NCBI GenBank assembly: GCA_023387935.1
Contig: JAEWHG010000116.1
Location: 1 to 18,561, forward strand
Length of the DNA stretch: 18,561 nucleotides
Reading direction: 5' to 3'
Source: Bacillota bacterium
Lineage (GTDB): Bacteria > Bacillota > Clostridia > Peptostreptococcales > Natronincolaceae
The translations under genes were made by a program, and so were the position numbers. The notes under the pieces were generated by a model, which had not been told where the DNA came from, made no database searches, and saw only the letters and a list, made by a program, of their open reading frames with translations. Numbering within the stretch: position 1 is the first letter of the stretch; the number at the start of each line of letters is the position of its first letter. Below, piece after piece: positions 6,999 through 14,282 of the stretch.

Positions 6999-7040
6999 AA
7001 ATATATACATGTATACAATGTACATAAAGTGTGGTATTAT
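6999..7040 (+). promoter_or_regulatory. Palindrome plus extended -10 box downstream of the agr kinase
   Basis: TGGTATTAT (7032-7040) is an extended -10 without a recognisable -35. The 12-bp perfect palindrome TATACATGTATA (7004-7015) is centred about 37 bp before the implied start near 7047. The stretch AAATATATACATGTA (6999-7013) matches 14 of 15 bases with AAATATATACTTGTA in the agrB leader (4681-4695). An activator-dependent promoter linked to the agr system is a hypothesis only. Confidence 0.35.
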
Positions 7041-7046
7041 ATTTTT

Positions 7047-7175
7047 GTAGGTTTTATATAAAACATTTTGTTAATAAATCATAATACAAACCTATGATAT
7101 TACTATATTTTGAGTAAAATTAAACAAAAAATGTAAAGGTACTAAAAATTTGCTCTATAAATTTTTGTTTTTTTT
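7047..7175 (+). ncRNA. Candidate small transcript between agr locus and nifJ
   Basis: This 129-nt stretch begins at the start predicted for TGGTATTAT and ends at AAAAATTT/AAATTTTT (7144-7151 with 7159-7166) plus G and eight T, a terminator-like but wholly A-T hairpin. Inside, TAGGTTT (7049-7055) can pair with AAACCTA some 35 nt later. It has no credible open reading frame. The terminator could equally end the agr operon mRNA. Evidence is weak. Confidence 0.25.
7144..7175 (+). terminator. A-T-only terminator-like hairpin after the agr cluster
   Basis: An 8-bp stem AAAAATTT/AAATTTTT with a GCTCTAT loop is followed by GTTTTTTTT. The T-tract is good but the stem is weak. It lies just upstream of the nifJ -10 box and is the only terminator candidate for the agr operon. 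Confidence 0.4.
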
Positions 7176-7178
7176 ATA

Positions 7179-7216
7179 TATAATAGTACTGTATACAAGA
7201 CACTAAAATTTGTCTT
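7179..7216 (+). promoter_or_regulatory. nifJ -10 box and 5'-end hairpin
   Basis: A consensus -10 TATAAT lies at 7179-7184; no good -35 sits 16-18 bp upstream, where the T-run is. The start would be near 7191. Right after it, AAGACA/TGTCTT (7197-7202 with 7211-7216) forms a 6-bp hairpin at the mRNA 5' end, possibly stabilising a highly expressed transcript. No clear Rex or other redox operator was seen. Confidence 0.45.
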
Positions 7217-7258
7217 TTATAAGATAATAATTTTTAATATATAAAAGGAGGAATAAAA

Positions 7259-10200
7259 ATGGCAAGAAAAATGAAAACCATGGATGGTAACTCAGCTGCT
7301 GCTCATATCGCCTATGCATTTACAGATGTAGCTGCTATTTATCCAATTACACCATCTTCAAACATGGCAGAAGAAGTAGATGCTATGAGTGCTGTAGGAA
7401 CAAAGAATATTTTTGGACAAACTGTTCAAGTAACAGAGATGCAATCTGAAGCAGGAGCTGCAGGAGCTGTTCACGGTTCATTATCAGCAGGTGCTTTAAC
7501 TACAACATTTACAGCATCTCAAGGCTTATTATTAATGATTCCTAACATGTACAAAATAGCAGGTGAGTTATTACCTGGAGTATTCCACGTAAGTGCTCGT
7601 GCTCTTGCTGGACATGCACTTTCAATATTCGGAGATCACTCTGACGTAATGGCTGCAAGACAAACAGGATGTGCTCTTTTAGCTTCTGGTAGTGTTCAAG
7701 AAGTTATGGACTTATCAGCAGTATCTCATTTAACTGCTATTAAAGGAAGAGTACCATTTATTAACTTCTTTGATGGTTTCAGAACTTCACATGAAATTCA
7801 GAAAATTGAAGTTATTGAATATGATGAGCTTGCTAATCTTGTAGATTGGGATGCTGTTAAAGCTTTTAGAGATAGAGGATTAAATCCAGAGCACCCATAT
7901 CAAAAAGGTACAGCTCAAAACCCAGATATTTTCTTCCAAGCTAAGGAAGCTGCCAATACATATTATGAAGCTATTCCTGATCTTGTAAATGATTATATGA
8001 AGGAAATTACTAAATTAACTGGCAGACATTATGCTCCATTTAACTACTATGGTGCAGAAGATGCTGAAGATATTATTATTGCAATGGGTTCTGTAACAGA
8101 AACAGCAGAAGAAGTAATAGACTACTTAAATGCTAAAGGAGAAAAAGTTGGTCTTATTAAAGTACATTTATATAGACCTTTCTCAGAAAAATATTTCTTC
8201 GATGTTCTTCCTAAAACAGTTAAGAGAATTTCTGTATTGGATAGAACTAAGGAGCCAGGTGCACTTGGCGAGCCATTATATCAAGATATTAGAACATTAT
8301 TCTTTGATAAGGAAAATGCTCCGTTAGTAATCGGTGGAAGATACGGTCTTGGTTCTAAAGATACTATACCAGCTCAAATTAAAGCTGTATTTACTAACCT
8401 TAAATCAGATTCTCCTAAAAATGGATTTACAATTGGTATAGTGGATGATGTTACAAACACATCTTTACCTGTAGAAGAAAATGTTGTAACTGCTCCTGAA
8501 GGTGCTATCAGATGTAAATTCTGGGGATTAGGTTCTGATGGAACAGTAGGTGCAAATAAGAGTGCTATTAAGATAATCGGAGATAACACTGACATGTTTG
8601 CTCAAGCATACTTCGACTATGATTCTAAAAAATCTGGTGGAGTTACAATGTCTCACTTGCGTTTCGGTAAAAAACCTATTAAATCAACATACTTAATTGA
8701 TCAAGCAGACTTTATTGCCTGTCATAATCAAGGATATGTATACCAATACAATCTAGTAAAAGGACTTAAAAAAGGTGGAACATTCCTACTGAACTGTATC
8801 TGGTCACCAGAGGAGTTAGATGAAAAACTACCTGCAACACTTAAAAAATATATTGCTGATAACAATATTAATTTCTATACATTGAACGCAACTAAAATTG
8901 CAACTGAAATTGGTTTAGGTGGAAGAATCAATATGATTATGCAATCTGCATTCTTCAAATTAGCAAATATTATTCCAGTAGAAGATGCTACTAGATACTT
9001 AAAAGAAGCAGTTTTAGATTCCTATGGTCTAAAAGGTGAGAAGATTGTTCAAATGAACAATGACGCTATTGATCGTGGAGTAGATGCATTAGTTAAGATT
9101 GATGTGCCAGCTAGCTGGGGTAGTGCAGTAGAAGAAGCAGCTGCTACAGTTGCTAAAGAAGAGCCAGATTTCATTAAAAATATTTTAAGACCAATAACTG
9201 CACAAGAAGGTAATGATCTTCCTGTAAGTGCATTCGTAGGTAGAGAAGATGGATCATTCCCAAGTGGAACATCTCAATATGAAAAACGTGGTATTGCTGT
9301 TAATGTACCAGAATGGTACTCTGACAAATGTATCCAATGTAACCAATGTTCTTTTGTATGTCCTCATGCTGCAATTAGACCATTCTTATTAAACGAAGAA
9401 GAAGTTAAGAATGCACCAGAAGGATTCAATACAATTAAAGCTACAGGTAAAGAGTTCGATGGATTACAATACAAAATCCAAGTAAGTCCTCTAGACTGTA
9501 CAGGTTGTGGAAACTGTGTTGATGTTTGTCCTGCAAAAGAAAAAGCCATCGCTATGATGCCTCTTGAGCCACAAGTAGAAGCGCAAAGAGAAAATTGGGA
9601 ATATGCTACAACAATCTCAGATAAATCTGATTTAACAAATAAATTTACATTCAAAGGTAGCCAATTTGCGAGGCCACTATTCGAGTTCTCTGGAGCTTGT
9701 GCAGGTTGTGGTGAAACTCCTTACGTTAAACTAGTTACACAATTATTTGGAGATAGAATGATCGTTGCCAACGCTACAGGTTGTTCTTCAATCTACGGTG
9801 GTAGTGCTCCATCTATGCCATATTGCACAAATGATAAAGGACAAGGTCCAGCTTGGGCGAACTCATTATTTGAGGACAATGCTGAGTACGGATACGGTAT
9901 GTTCTTAGCTGTAAAACAAATGAGAAACAGATTAACAGACCTTATGACACAAGCTTTAGAGCTTAACATCTCTGAAGAGCTAAAAGCTGCTTTCACAGCT
10001 TGGTTAGAAGGAAAAGACAATGCTGAAGCTTCTAAAAAGGCTACATACGATATGCTACCTTTATTAGATGCTGCTAATGATAATGCTGTTATAGCTGAAA
10101 TCATTGAAAAGAAAGATTTCTTAGTTAAGAAATCACAGTGGATCTTTGGTGGAGACGGTTGGGCTTATGACATCGGATTCGGTGGATTAGACCATATAAT

Positions 10201-10777
10201 CGCTTCTGGAGAAGATGTAAATATTCTTGTTATGGATACTGAGGTTTACTCAAATACAGGTGGTCAGGCTTCTAAAGCTTCTCCAACAGCTGCTATTGCT
10301 AAGTTTGCATCTGCTGGTAAGAGAACTAAGAAGAAAGACCTTGGTATGATAGCTATGAGCTATGGTTACGTATATGTAGCTCAAGTATCTGTAGGAGCTG
10401 ATAGAAACCAATTAATGAAGGTTATGAAGGAAGCAGAAGCATATGATGGACCATCTCTAATCATTGCTTACTCACCATGTATCGCTCACGGTATTAAGGC
10501 AGGTATGGGTAAAACTCAAGAGCAAGGTAAGAAAGCTGTAGAGTCTGGATACTGGCATTTATACAGATTCAACCCAGAGTTAAAAGATCAAGGACAAAAT
10601 CCATTTACATTAGATTCTAAAGAGCCTACAGCATCATTTAGAGATTTCATACTAAGTGAAGTTCGTTACAACTCATTAGTTAAGACTTTCCCAGAAGTAG
10701 CAGAACAGCTATTTGAGAAGTCAGAAAAAGAAGCTAAAGAAAGATACGAATCATATAAGCGTTTAGCTGGAAAATAA
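7259..10777 (+). CDS. nifJ: Pyruvate:ferredoxin (flavodoxin) oxidoreductase, single-chain
   Basis: PFOR oxidises pyruvate with CoA to acetyl-CoA and CO2, passing electrons to ferredoxin; it is the central fermentative enzyme of clostridia. The 1172-residue chain has the usual homodimeric architecture. The N-terminal pyrimidine-binding/transketolase-like domain carries YPITPSS. A central gamma domain and two ferredoxin-type clusters follow, with Cys691/694/697/701 (CIQCNQCSFVC) and Cys747/750/753/757 (CTGCGNCVDVC). The C-terminal TPP domain has GDGWAYDIGFGG and DTEVYSNTGGQ. The proximal cluster ligands Cys814, Cys817, Cys842 and Cys1074 fall almost exactly where the crystallised Desulfovibrio africanus enzyme has them (812, 815, 840, 1071). 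The strong AAAAGGAGG (7243-7251) is 7 nt from the ATG. Codon use is more biased than in neighbouring genes, consistent with high expression. It is monocistronic between a promoter and a strong terminator. Confidence 0.98.
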   Translation: MARKMKTMDGNSAAAHIAYAFTDVAAIYPITPSSNMAEEVDAMSAVGTKNIFGQTVQVTEMQSEAGAAGAVHGSLSAGALTTTFTASQGLLLMIPNMYKIAGELLPGVFHVSARALAGHALSIFGDHSDVMAARQTGCALLASGSVQEVMDLSAVSHLTAIKGRVPFINFFDGFRTSHEIQKIEVIEYDELANLVDWDAVKAFRDRGLNPEHPYQKGTAQNPDIFFQAKEAANTYYEAIPDLVNDYMKEITKLTGRHYAPFNYYGAEDAEDIIIAMGSVTETAEEVIDYLNAKGEKVGLIKVHLYRPFSEKYFFDVLPKTVKRISVLDRTKEPGALGEPLYQDIRTLFFDKENAPLVIGGRYGLGSKDTIPAQIKAVFTNLKSDSPKNGFTIGIVDDVTNTSLPVEENVVTAPEGAIRCKFWGLGSDGTVGANKSAIKIIGDNTDMFAQAYFDYDSKKSGGVTMSHLRFGKKPIKSTYLIDQADFIACHNQGYVYQYNLVKGLKKGGTFLLNCIWSPEELDEKLPATLKKYIADNNINFYTLNATKIATEIGLGGRINMIMQSAFFKLANIIPVEDATRYLKEAVLDSYGLKGEKIVQMNNDAIDRGVDALVKIDVPASWGSAVEEAAATVAKEEPDFIKNILRPITAQEGNDLPVSAFVGREDGSFPSGTSQYEKRGIAVNVPEWYSDKCIQCNQCSFVCPHAAIRPFLLNEEEVKNAPEGFNTIKATGKEFDGLQYKIQVSPLDCTGCGNCVDVCPAKEKAIAMMPLEPQVEAQRENWEYATTISDKSDLTNKFTFKGSQFARPLFEFSGACAGCGETPYVKLVTQLFGDRMIVANATGCSSIYGGSAPSMPYCTNDKGQGPAWANSLFEDNAEYGYGMFLAVKQMRNRLTDLMTQALELNISEELKAAFTAWLEGKDNAEASKKATYDMLPLLDAANDNAVIAEIIEKKDFLVKKSQWIFGGDGWAYDIGFGGLDHIIASGEDVNILVMDTEVYSNTGGQASKASPTAAIAKFASAGKRTKKKDLGMIAMSYGYVYVAQVSVGADRNQLMKVMKEAEAYDGPSLIIAYSPCIAHGIKAGMGKTQEQGKKAVESGYWHLYRFNPELKDQGQNPFTLDSKEPTASFRDFILSEVRYNSLVKTFPEVAEQLFEKSEKEAKERYESYKRLAGK

Positions 10778-10780
10778 TAA

Positions 10781-10828
10781 ACAATAAATAAAGGAGCAGG
10801 GTATAGACCCTGCTCCTTTATTTATTGT
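10781..10828 (+). terminator. Terminator of nifJ, perfect 22-bp stem
   Basis: The arms 10781-10802 and 10807-10828 are perfectly complementary (core AAGGAGCAGGGT/ACCCTGCTCCTT), with an ATAG loop. The T-rich 3' arm (TTTATTTATT) serves as the T-tract. The matching A-rich 5' arm means it could also stop transcription from the opposite direction. It starts 3 bp after the stop codon. Confidence 0.88.
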
Positions 10829-10836
10829 AAATATAA

Positions 10837-10893
10837 CAAGGTTCTGGGGTATCCGTATGCAATCTTTGATTGCATTAATGGGTCAGGTTCTTA
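10837..10893 (+). repeat. REP-like hairpin between nifJ and cls
   Basis: A perfect 8-bp stem ATGCAATC/GATTGCAT (10857-10864 with 10868-10875) with a TTT loop is flanked by GGTTCTGGGGT on the left and GGGTCAGGTTC on the right. The flanks are similar to each other in the same orientation rather than complementary. GGGTCAGGT is shared with the complement of the hairpin at 1568-1605. No T-tract follows. The pattern, a short hairpin next to a conserved GTCAGGT motif, resembles bacterial REP sequences, but only two copies are visible. Confidence 0.45.
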
Positions 10894-10942
10894 TTTAGAT
10901 ACCTAATAATATAAAAGGGTTAAGTTTTACATTTAACAAAGA

Positions 10943-10971
10943 TGTTCCAAAACGCATATTATGGGTATAAT
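10943..10971 (+). promoter_or_regulatory. Candidate promoter of cls
   Basis: A consensus TATAAT lies at 10966-10971, preceded by TGGG. The best -35 at 17-nt spacing is the poor TGTTCC (10943-10948). The leader to the gene would be about 60 nt. Confidence 0.45.
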
Positions 10972-11036
10972 AGAAAAATATACTAGAATATTAAAATTTA
11001 TTTATATATTTTGATCTGGAGTTAGGGGGGATGGGA

Positions 11037-12476
11037 ATGACTTTATTTCAGGTTTTTACAATTCTTTATACAATAATAAATATAATAATTGCCATAGATG
11101 TAATATTAGATAATCGGGACCCCTCAAGTACAGTTGCTTGGATAATGCTTCTATTTCTTGTTCCAGGGGTTGGTATATTTCTATATTTTTATATTGGTAG
11201 GAACCATCGTAAACAGAAAACATTTATTAAGAAAAGAAGAGAAGATTATACGATTTTAAATAATTTGCTGAGTCAACAGCTAGGTTTCACAAACTATGGA
11301 GAGATATTTAAGAAAAATTTTAATGATACTAGAGGAAAGATTATACCCCTACTATTAAATAATACTCGCTCTCCTATAACCGTAAATAATAAGGTTAAAG
11401 TACTGCAAAATGGAGAAATAACATTTTCTGAAATGCTAGCTGCTATCAGTGATGCAAAAGAGCATATACATATGGAATACTTTATTATAAAAGATAGTCA
11501 CATAGGGCGGAAGTTTCAACAGGCATTAATAGAAAAGGCAAATGAAGGGATAGAGATACGACTTATATACGACGCTGTTGGTAGCATTAGGCTAACGGAA
11601 GATTTCATTAGGCCATTACGAGATGCTGGAGTACATGTTCAAGTATTTCTACCTGTAACACTGCCTTTTTTTGGAAGCAGACTAAACTATCGAAATCACA
11701 GAAAAATACTTGTAATAGATGGAAAGCTAGGCTTCGTAGGCGGAATAAATATAGGTGATGAATACTTAGGGAAAAATAAAAAATTGGGTTTTTGGAGAGA
11801 CACCCATTTGATGCTTCAAGGAGAAGCTGTATATGTATTGCAGGGTATATTCTTAGCGGACTGGCACTTTGTCTCGAAGGAAAGTATAGATGATTTTAAG
11901 TACTTTCCAGTTCAGGGGTATTGTGGAGAAAAGATTGTTCAAATAGCATCTAGTGGTCCAGATTCCTACTGGGCATCCATTCACCAGGCATATTTTTCTG
12001 CTATTAATACTGCAAGGGGAAGAGTATATATTACAACTCCATATCTTGTACCAGATGAGGCTATTTTAGTTGCTTTAAAAACAGCTGCCTTAAGAGGTGT
12101 AGATGTTAGGCTTCTTATTCCGATTAAACCAGATCATAGCACTGTATTTTGGGCATCTAAGTCCCATTTTGAAGAGCTTTTAGAGGCGGGCGTAAGAATT
12201 TATCAATATGGCAGGGGATTTGTACATGGCAAAGTATTTATTGTAGATCATAATTTTACTTCCATAGGTACGGCTAACCTGGATATACGTAGCTTTAAGT
12301 TGAATTTTGAAGTGAATGCTTTTATATATGATAAAGAAACAAATTCTAAAATGGCGAAGGATTTCTTCGAAGATTTAAGGGTAAGTAAGAAAGTTGTATT
12401 AGAGGAATATAAAAATAGACCCCTTACACATAAGGTTAAAGAGTCTATTGCCAGAATTTTTTCTCCAATATTATAA
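11037..12476 (+). CDS. cls: Cardiolipin synthase (phospholipase D family)
   Basis: Bacterial Cls joins two phosphatidylglycerols into cardiolipin and glycerol at the membrane. The product of about 479 residues fits the family. Two N-terminal membrane spans (about 2-22 and 33-53, the second ending in FLYFYIGRNHRKQK) precede two phospholipase D catalytic motifs: His221-x-Lys223-x4-Asp228 in NHRKILVIDGKLGFVGGINI, and His397-x-Lys399-x4-Asp404 in FVHGKVFIVDHNFTSIGTAN. All catalytic residues are present. An ATG at 11031 opens the same frame, but the ribosome binding site AGGGGGG (11024-11030) abuts it directly, so ATG 11037 is the likelier start. The gene is single, with its own candidate promoter and a terminator. 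Confidence 0.95.
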   Translation: MTLFQVFTILYTIINIIIAIDVILDNRDPSSTVAWIMLLFLVPGVGIFLYFYIGRNHRKQKTFIKKRREDYTILNNLLSQQLGFTNYGEIFKKNFNDTRGKIIPLLLNNTRSPITVNNKVKVLQNGEITFSEMLAAISDAKEHIHMEYFIIKDSHIGRKFQQALIEKANEGIEIRLIYDAVGSIRLTEDFIRPLRDAGVHVQVFLPVTLPFFGSRLNYRNHRKILVIDGKLGFVGGINIGDEYLGKNKKLGFWRDTHLMLQGEAVYVLQGIFLADWHFVSKESIDDFKYFPVQGYCGEKIVQIASSGPDSYWASIHQAYFSAINTARGRVYITTPYLVPDEAILVALKTAALRGVDVRLLIPIKPDHSTVFWASKSHFEELLEAGVRIYQYGRGFVHGKVFIVDHNFTSIGTANLDIRSFKLNFEVNAFIYDKETNSKMAKDFFEDLRVSKKVVLEEYKNRPLTHKVKESIARIFSPIL

Positions 12477-12513
12477 AAGTCGTCCAATGCTGCATTATCG
12501 GACGACTTTTTTT
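12475..12513 (+). terminator. Terminator of cls
   Basis: An 11-bp perfect stem AAAAGTCGTCC/GGACGACTTTT (12475-12485 with 12500-12510) with a 14-nt loop is followed by further T. It overlaps the cls stop codon. The A-rich left arm means it may also end the converging superoxide reductase transcript. Confidence 0.92.
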
Positions 12514-12534
12514 ATATTCTATTTGAATACGATT

Positions 12535-12909
12535 CTATTCTACTACGATTTCTTGACTGCTTTCCCATAGGCCGTGAATATTACAGTAGCTTACCGCATA
12601 AAGAGTACCAGATTTGTCTAGTTTTACACTAGTTAATCCTACTGGCTCTGTAAAGTTACCGTCTTCTCCGTGTGCAGAGAATGTAAAGTTAGCAAGCTCA
12701 ACTGGGAATTTTCCTCCATCTGCATGGAAAAACACTTTAAACCACGCTATATGATGCTCCAGTGTGTTTGGATGTCCTATTGCATCTCCCACAGTTACTT
12801 TTACATCGAAAGCTTCTCCTACTTTTACTTTTTCAGGCGCATGTATTACTGGAACGTGTTTCTCGCCTTTCCAATCTCCGCTTTGTAAAAATTGACCAAA
12901 TGTTTTCAT
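12535..12909 (-). CDS. Superoxide reductase, neelaredoxin type (class II)
   Basis: Superoxide reductase reduces superoxide to hydrogen peroxide without making oxygen, a defence typical of anaerobes; electrons usually come from rubredoxin. The 124-residue protein has the single catalytic domain only and lacks the N-terminal desulforedoxin iron site of desulfoferrodoxin. The iron centre is complete: GEKHVPVI (Glu16, Lys17, His18), HPNTLEHH (His46, His52) and CNIHGLW (Cys109, His112), matching four histidines and one cysteine in the family. ATG at 12909 is preferred over 12918, because AAGGAAGG in the upstream sequence directly abuts the first ATG but is 8-9 nt from the second. It converges on cls. 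Possible -10 boxes TATAAT on this strand lie at 12951-12956 and 12989-12994. Confidence 0.95.
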   Translation of the reverse strand: MKTFGQFLQSGDWKGEKHVPVIHAPEKVKVGEAFDVKVTVGDAIGHPNTLEHHIAWFKVFFHADGGKFPVELANFTFSAHGEDGNFTEPVGLTSVKLDKSGTLYAVSYCNIHGLWESSQEIVVE

Positions 12910-13114
12910 TAAAATCATCCTTCCTTATATGTATATATTTTAATTTACTGATTATAACCTCATAAATATATATACCCATTATTTTAGTATTATAACAACA
13001 AATTAATTAAATTATAATTAATAACTAAAATATTTAATAAAAATCCTACCCATCAACGTAATTAAAGATTTTTGTTGGGTGCTGGAAACCTTATTGTATT
13101 CAGAATAAAAATAA

Positions 13115-13135
13115 ACTCACTAACAATTAGTGAGT
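13115..13135 (-). terminator. Terminator of thiT
   Basis: On the minus strand a 9-bp perfect stem ACTCACTAA/TTAGTGAGT has a 3-nt loop and is followed by TTATTTTTATT. It lies 11 bp beyond the thiT stop codon and separates thiT from the superoxide reductase gene. Confidence 0.85.
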
Positions 13136-13145
13136 CCATTATAGT

Positions 13146-13775
13146 CTAAGCAGGTATATCTTTTAGGACATTCTTTATTGCGGATTGTACTTGAGGTAAC
13201 ATGGCAACCACAATACAAATTAATGTATCTGTTCCAATAACTAATCCATTTACAGTAAGGGAATAGAGTAGTACATTCATTCCTTCTGGTGCATAAGAAC
13301 CAAAGAAGATAACACCTGATAAAAAGTTCATTAAAAATCTACCAAAACCACCGATAAAGCAGGATACACCAATATTTTTGCGATATAATCCGGCTAATCC
13401 TAAGGCGCCATAGGATAGAGGGTAATCTAGGAAAAATTGTGCCCAATGGATAATAAACGGATCTTGAATTAGATTAATCATACCGAAGGCGAATCCCGCT
13501 AATATACCAGCAGCAGGACCAAACATAATAGCGAAAATATACATAGGAAGCATACTAGCAGGTGTTATACTACCCCCTTGCGGAAAACGGTATAGACGGA
13601 TATAAGAAAGAACAAAGGAGAGTGCAACACATAAGCTTCCGTATACGATCATTTTTGTGTAATGGGAGTTTTTTTTCTGCTTTCTATCTCTAAATATAAG
13701 AGCAATAGAAAATAATAATAAAGAAGCTAGGATAATAATTGTTACAGGTTTAAATTCTAAAAACTTTTCAAACAT
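13146..13775 (-). CDS. thiT: Thiamine transporter substrate-binding subunit ThiT (ECF S component)
   Basis: ThiT (YuaJ family) binds thiamine and works with the shared energy-coupling module EcfA/A'/T, which must be encoded elsewhere. The 209-residue protein has about seven hydrophobic segments. The signature region WAQFFLDYPLSYGALGLAG and the following FGRFLMNFLSG are characteristic. Compared with the usual 180-190-residue proteins there is an extra N-terminal span (about residues 10-27) followed by a basic RDRKQKK stretch. I chose ATG at 13775 because AGAGAGGA lies about 9 nt upstream; the longer frame from 13814 lacks a ribosome binding site. Regulation is by the TPP riboswitch upstream, which confirms the substrate. 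Confidence 0.93.
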   Translation of the reverse strand: MFEKFLEFKPVTIIILASLLLFSIALIFRDRKQKKNSHYTKMIVYGSLCVALSFVLSYIRLYRFPQGGSITPASMLPMYIFAIMFGPAAGILAGFAFGMINLIQDPFIIHWAQFFLDYPLSYGALGLAGLYRKNIGVSCFIGGFGRFLMNFLSGVIFFGSYAPEGMNVLLYSLTVNGLVIGTDTLICIVVAMLPQVQSAIKNVLKDIPA

Positions 13776-13853
13776 AATATTACATCCTCTCTTGTTATTT
13801 ATCGCTAGATGCAAAAATAAAATTTGTTCGTTAGCACTTACAAACTTTATGGC

Positions 13854-13890
13854 GCACTCAATTCTAAGCTCTGCTTAGAATTTCAAGTGC
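13854..13890 (-). repeat. Extra stable hairpin in the thiT leader
   Basis: A perfect 10-bp inverted repeat AATTCTAAGC/GCTTAGAATT (13860-13869 with 13873-13882, loop TCT) is extended by GCACT/AGTGC across small bulges. It lies between the riboswitch terminator and the thiT ribosome binding site and is not part of the THI element. No T-tract accompanies it. It could shield the mRNA end or be a small repeat element. Confidence 0.6.
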
Positions 13891-13892
13891 TT

Positions 13893-13929
13893 AAAAATAA
13901 AAAACATGAAAAGGAAGCCTTTTCATGTT
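13893..13929 (-). terminator. TPP riboswitch expression-platform terminator
   Basis: On the minus strand AACATGAAAAGG/CCTTTTCATGTT (12 bp, 3-nt loop; arms 13918-13929 and 13903-13914) is followed by TTTTATTTTT. It sits right after the aptamer, as expected for transcription-terminating control when TPP is bound. Confidence 0.9.
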
Positions 13930-14022
13930 AGTATTCATAGAATCCGCTTTCCTACGCAGGCTTTAACCTACAGGTTCTAAGGGTCGGAATAATCCTCTCA
14001 GCACATGGCACCCCCAGCGATA
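13930..14022 (-). promoter_or_regulatory. TPP (thiamine pyrophosphate) riboswitch, THI element
   Basis: On the minus strand the conserved aptamer blocks appear in order: GGGGTGCC, GCTGAGAGGATTATTCCGACCC, AGAACCTGTAGGTTAA, GCCTGCGTAGGAAAGCGGA split over the usual stems. CTGAGA and ACCTGxxxxGGxTAAxxCCTGCGTAGGGA-like blocks are diagnostic. It precedes a terminator and thiT, so thiamine pyrophosphate should switch the transporter off. A TATAAT -10 box on this strand (14038-14043) puts the start near 14031. Confidence 0.96.
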
Positions 14023-14037
14023 AATATTTTTTCTTTT

Positions 14038-14043
14038 ATTATA
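14038..14043 (-). promoter_or_regulatory. thiT -10 box
   Basis: TATAAT on the minus strand lies about 7 nt before the expected start of the TPP leader. No good -35 was found at 16-17 nt (GGACTT is the best). Confidence 0.5.
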
Positions 14044-14253
14044 ACACAGTTTATAAAATAAGTCCTATATATTAATGAAAGATAAAGCTTTATTTTTTAA
14101 AAGTACAAAAAGACATATTCTTTTAAATTATTTATAGATCATAATTCAATGCATCTTAAAAAATTAAAATTAAAAATTTATAAAAAGATTTTGTTTTTAA
14201 TATGATACTTTGTACCCAATTTATAAAAAAACTCTATATTGTATACAGAAATG
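14044..14253. other. AT-rich divergent intergenic region between thiT leader and mcp
   Basis: This spacer separates the divergent thiT leader and the chemoreceptor gene. It is almost wholly A and T, with no convincing open reading frame, RNA structure or terminator. I see nothing further in it apart from the promoters listed at its two ends. Confidence 0.6.
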
Positions 14254-14282
14254 TTACAAAATTCTACATAATATGATAAAAT
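14254..14282 (+). promoter_or_regulatory. Candidate sigma-A-type promoter of the chemoreceptor gene
   Basis: TTACAA (14254-14259), a 17-nt spacer and TAAAAT (14277-14282) lie about 43 nt before the ATG's upstream leader. A sigma-D motility promoter (TAAA...GCCGATAT) was looked for and not seen. Confidence 0.5.

Noticed and set aside
7000..7258. Rex or other redox-regulator operator before nifJ
   Set aside because: No TTGTGA-N6-TCACAA-like sequence was found.
12670..12965. Two plus-strand frames opposite the superoxide reductase gene
   Set aside because: They are shadows of a complete metal-binding enzyme on the minus strand and lack start signals.
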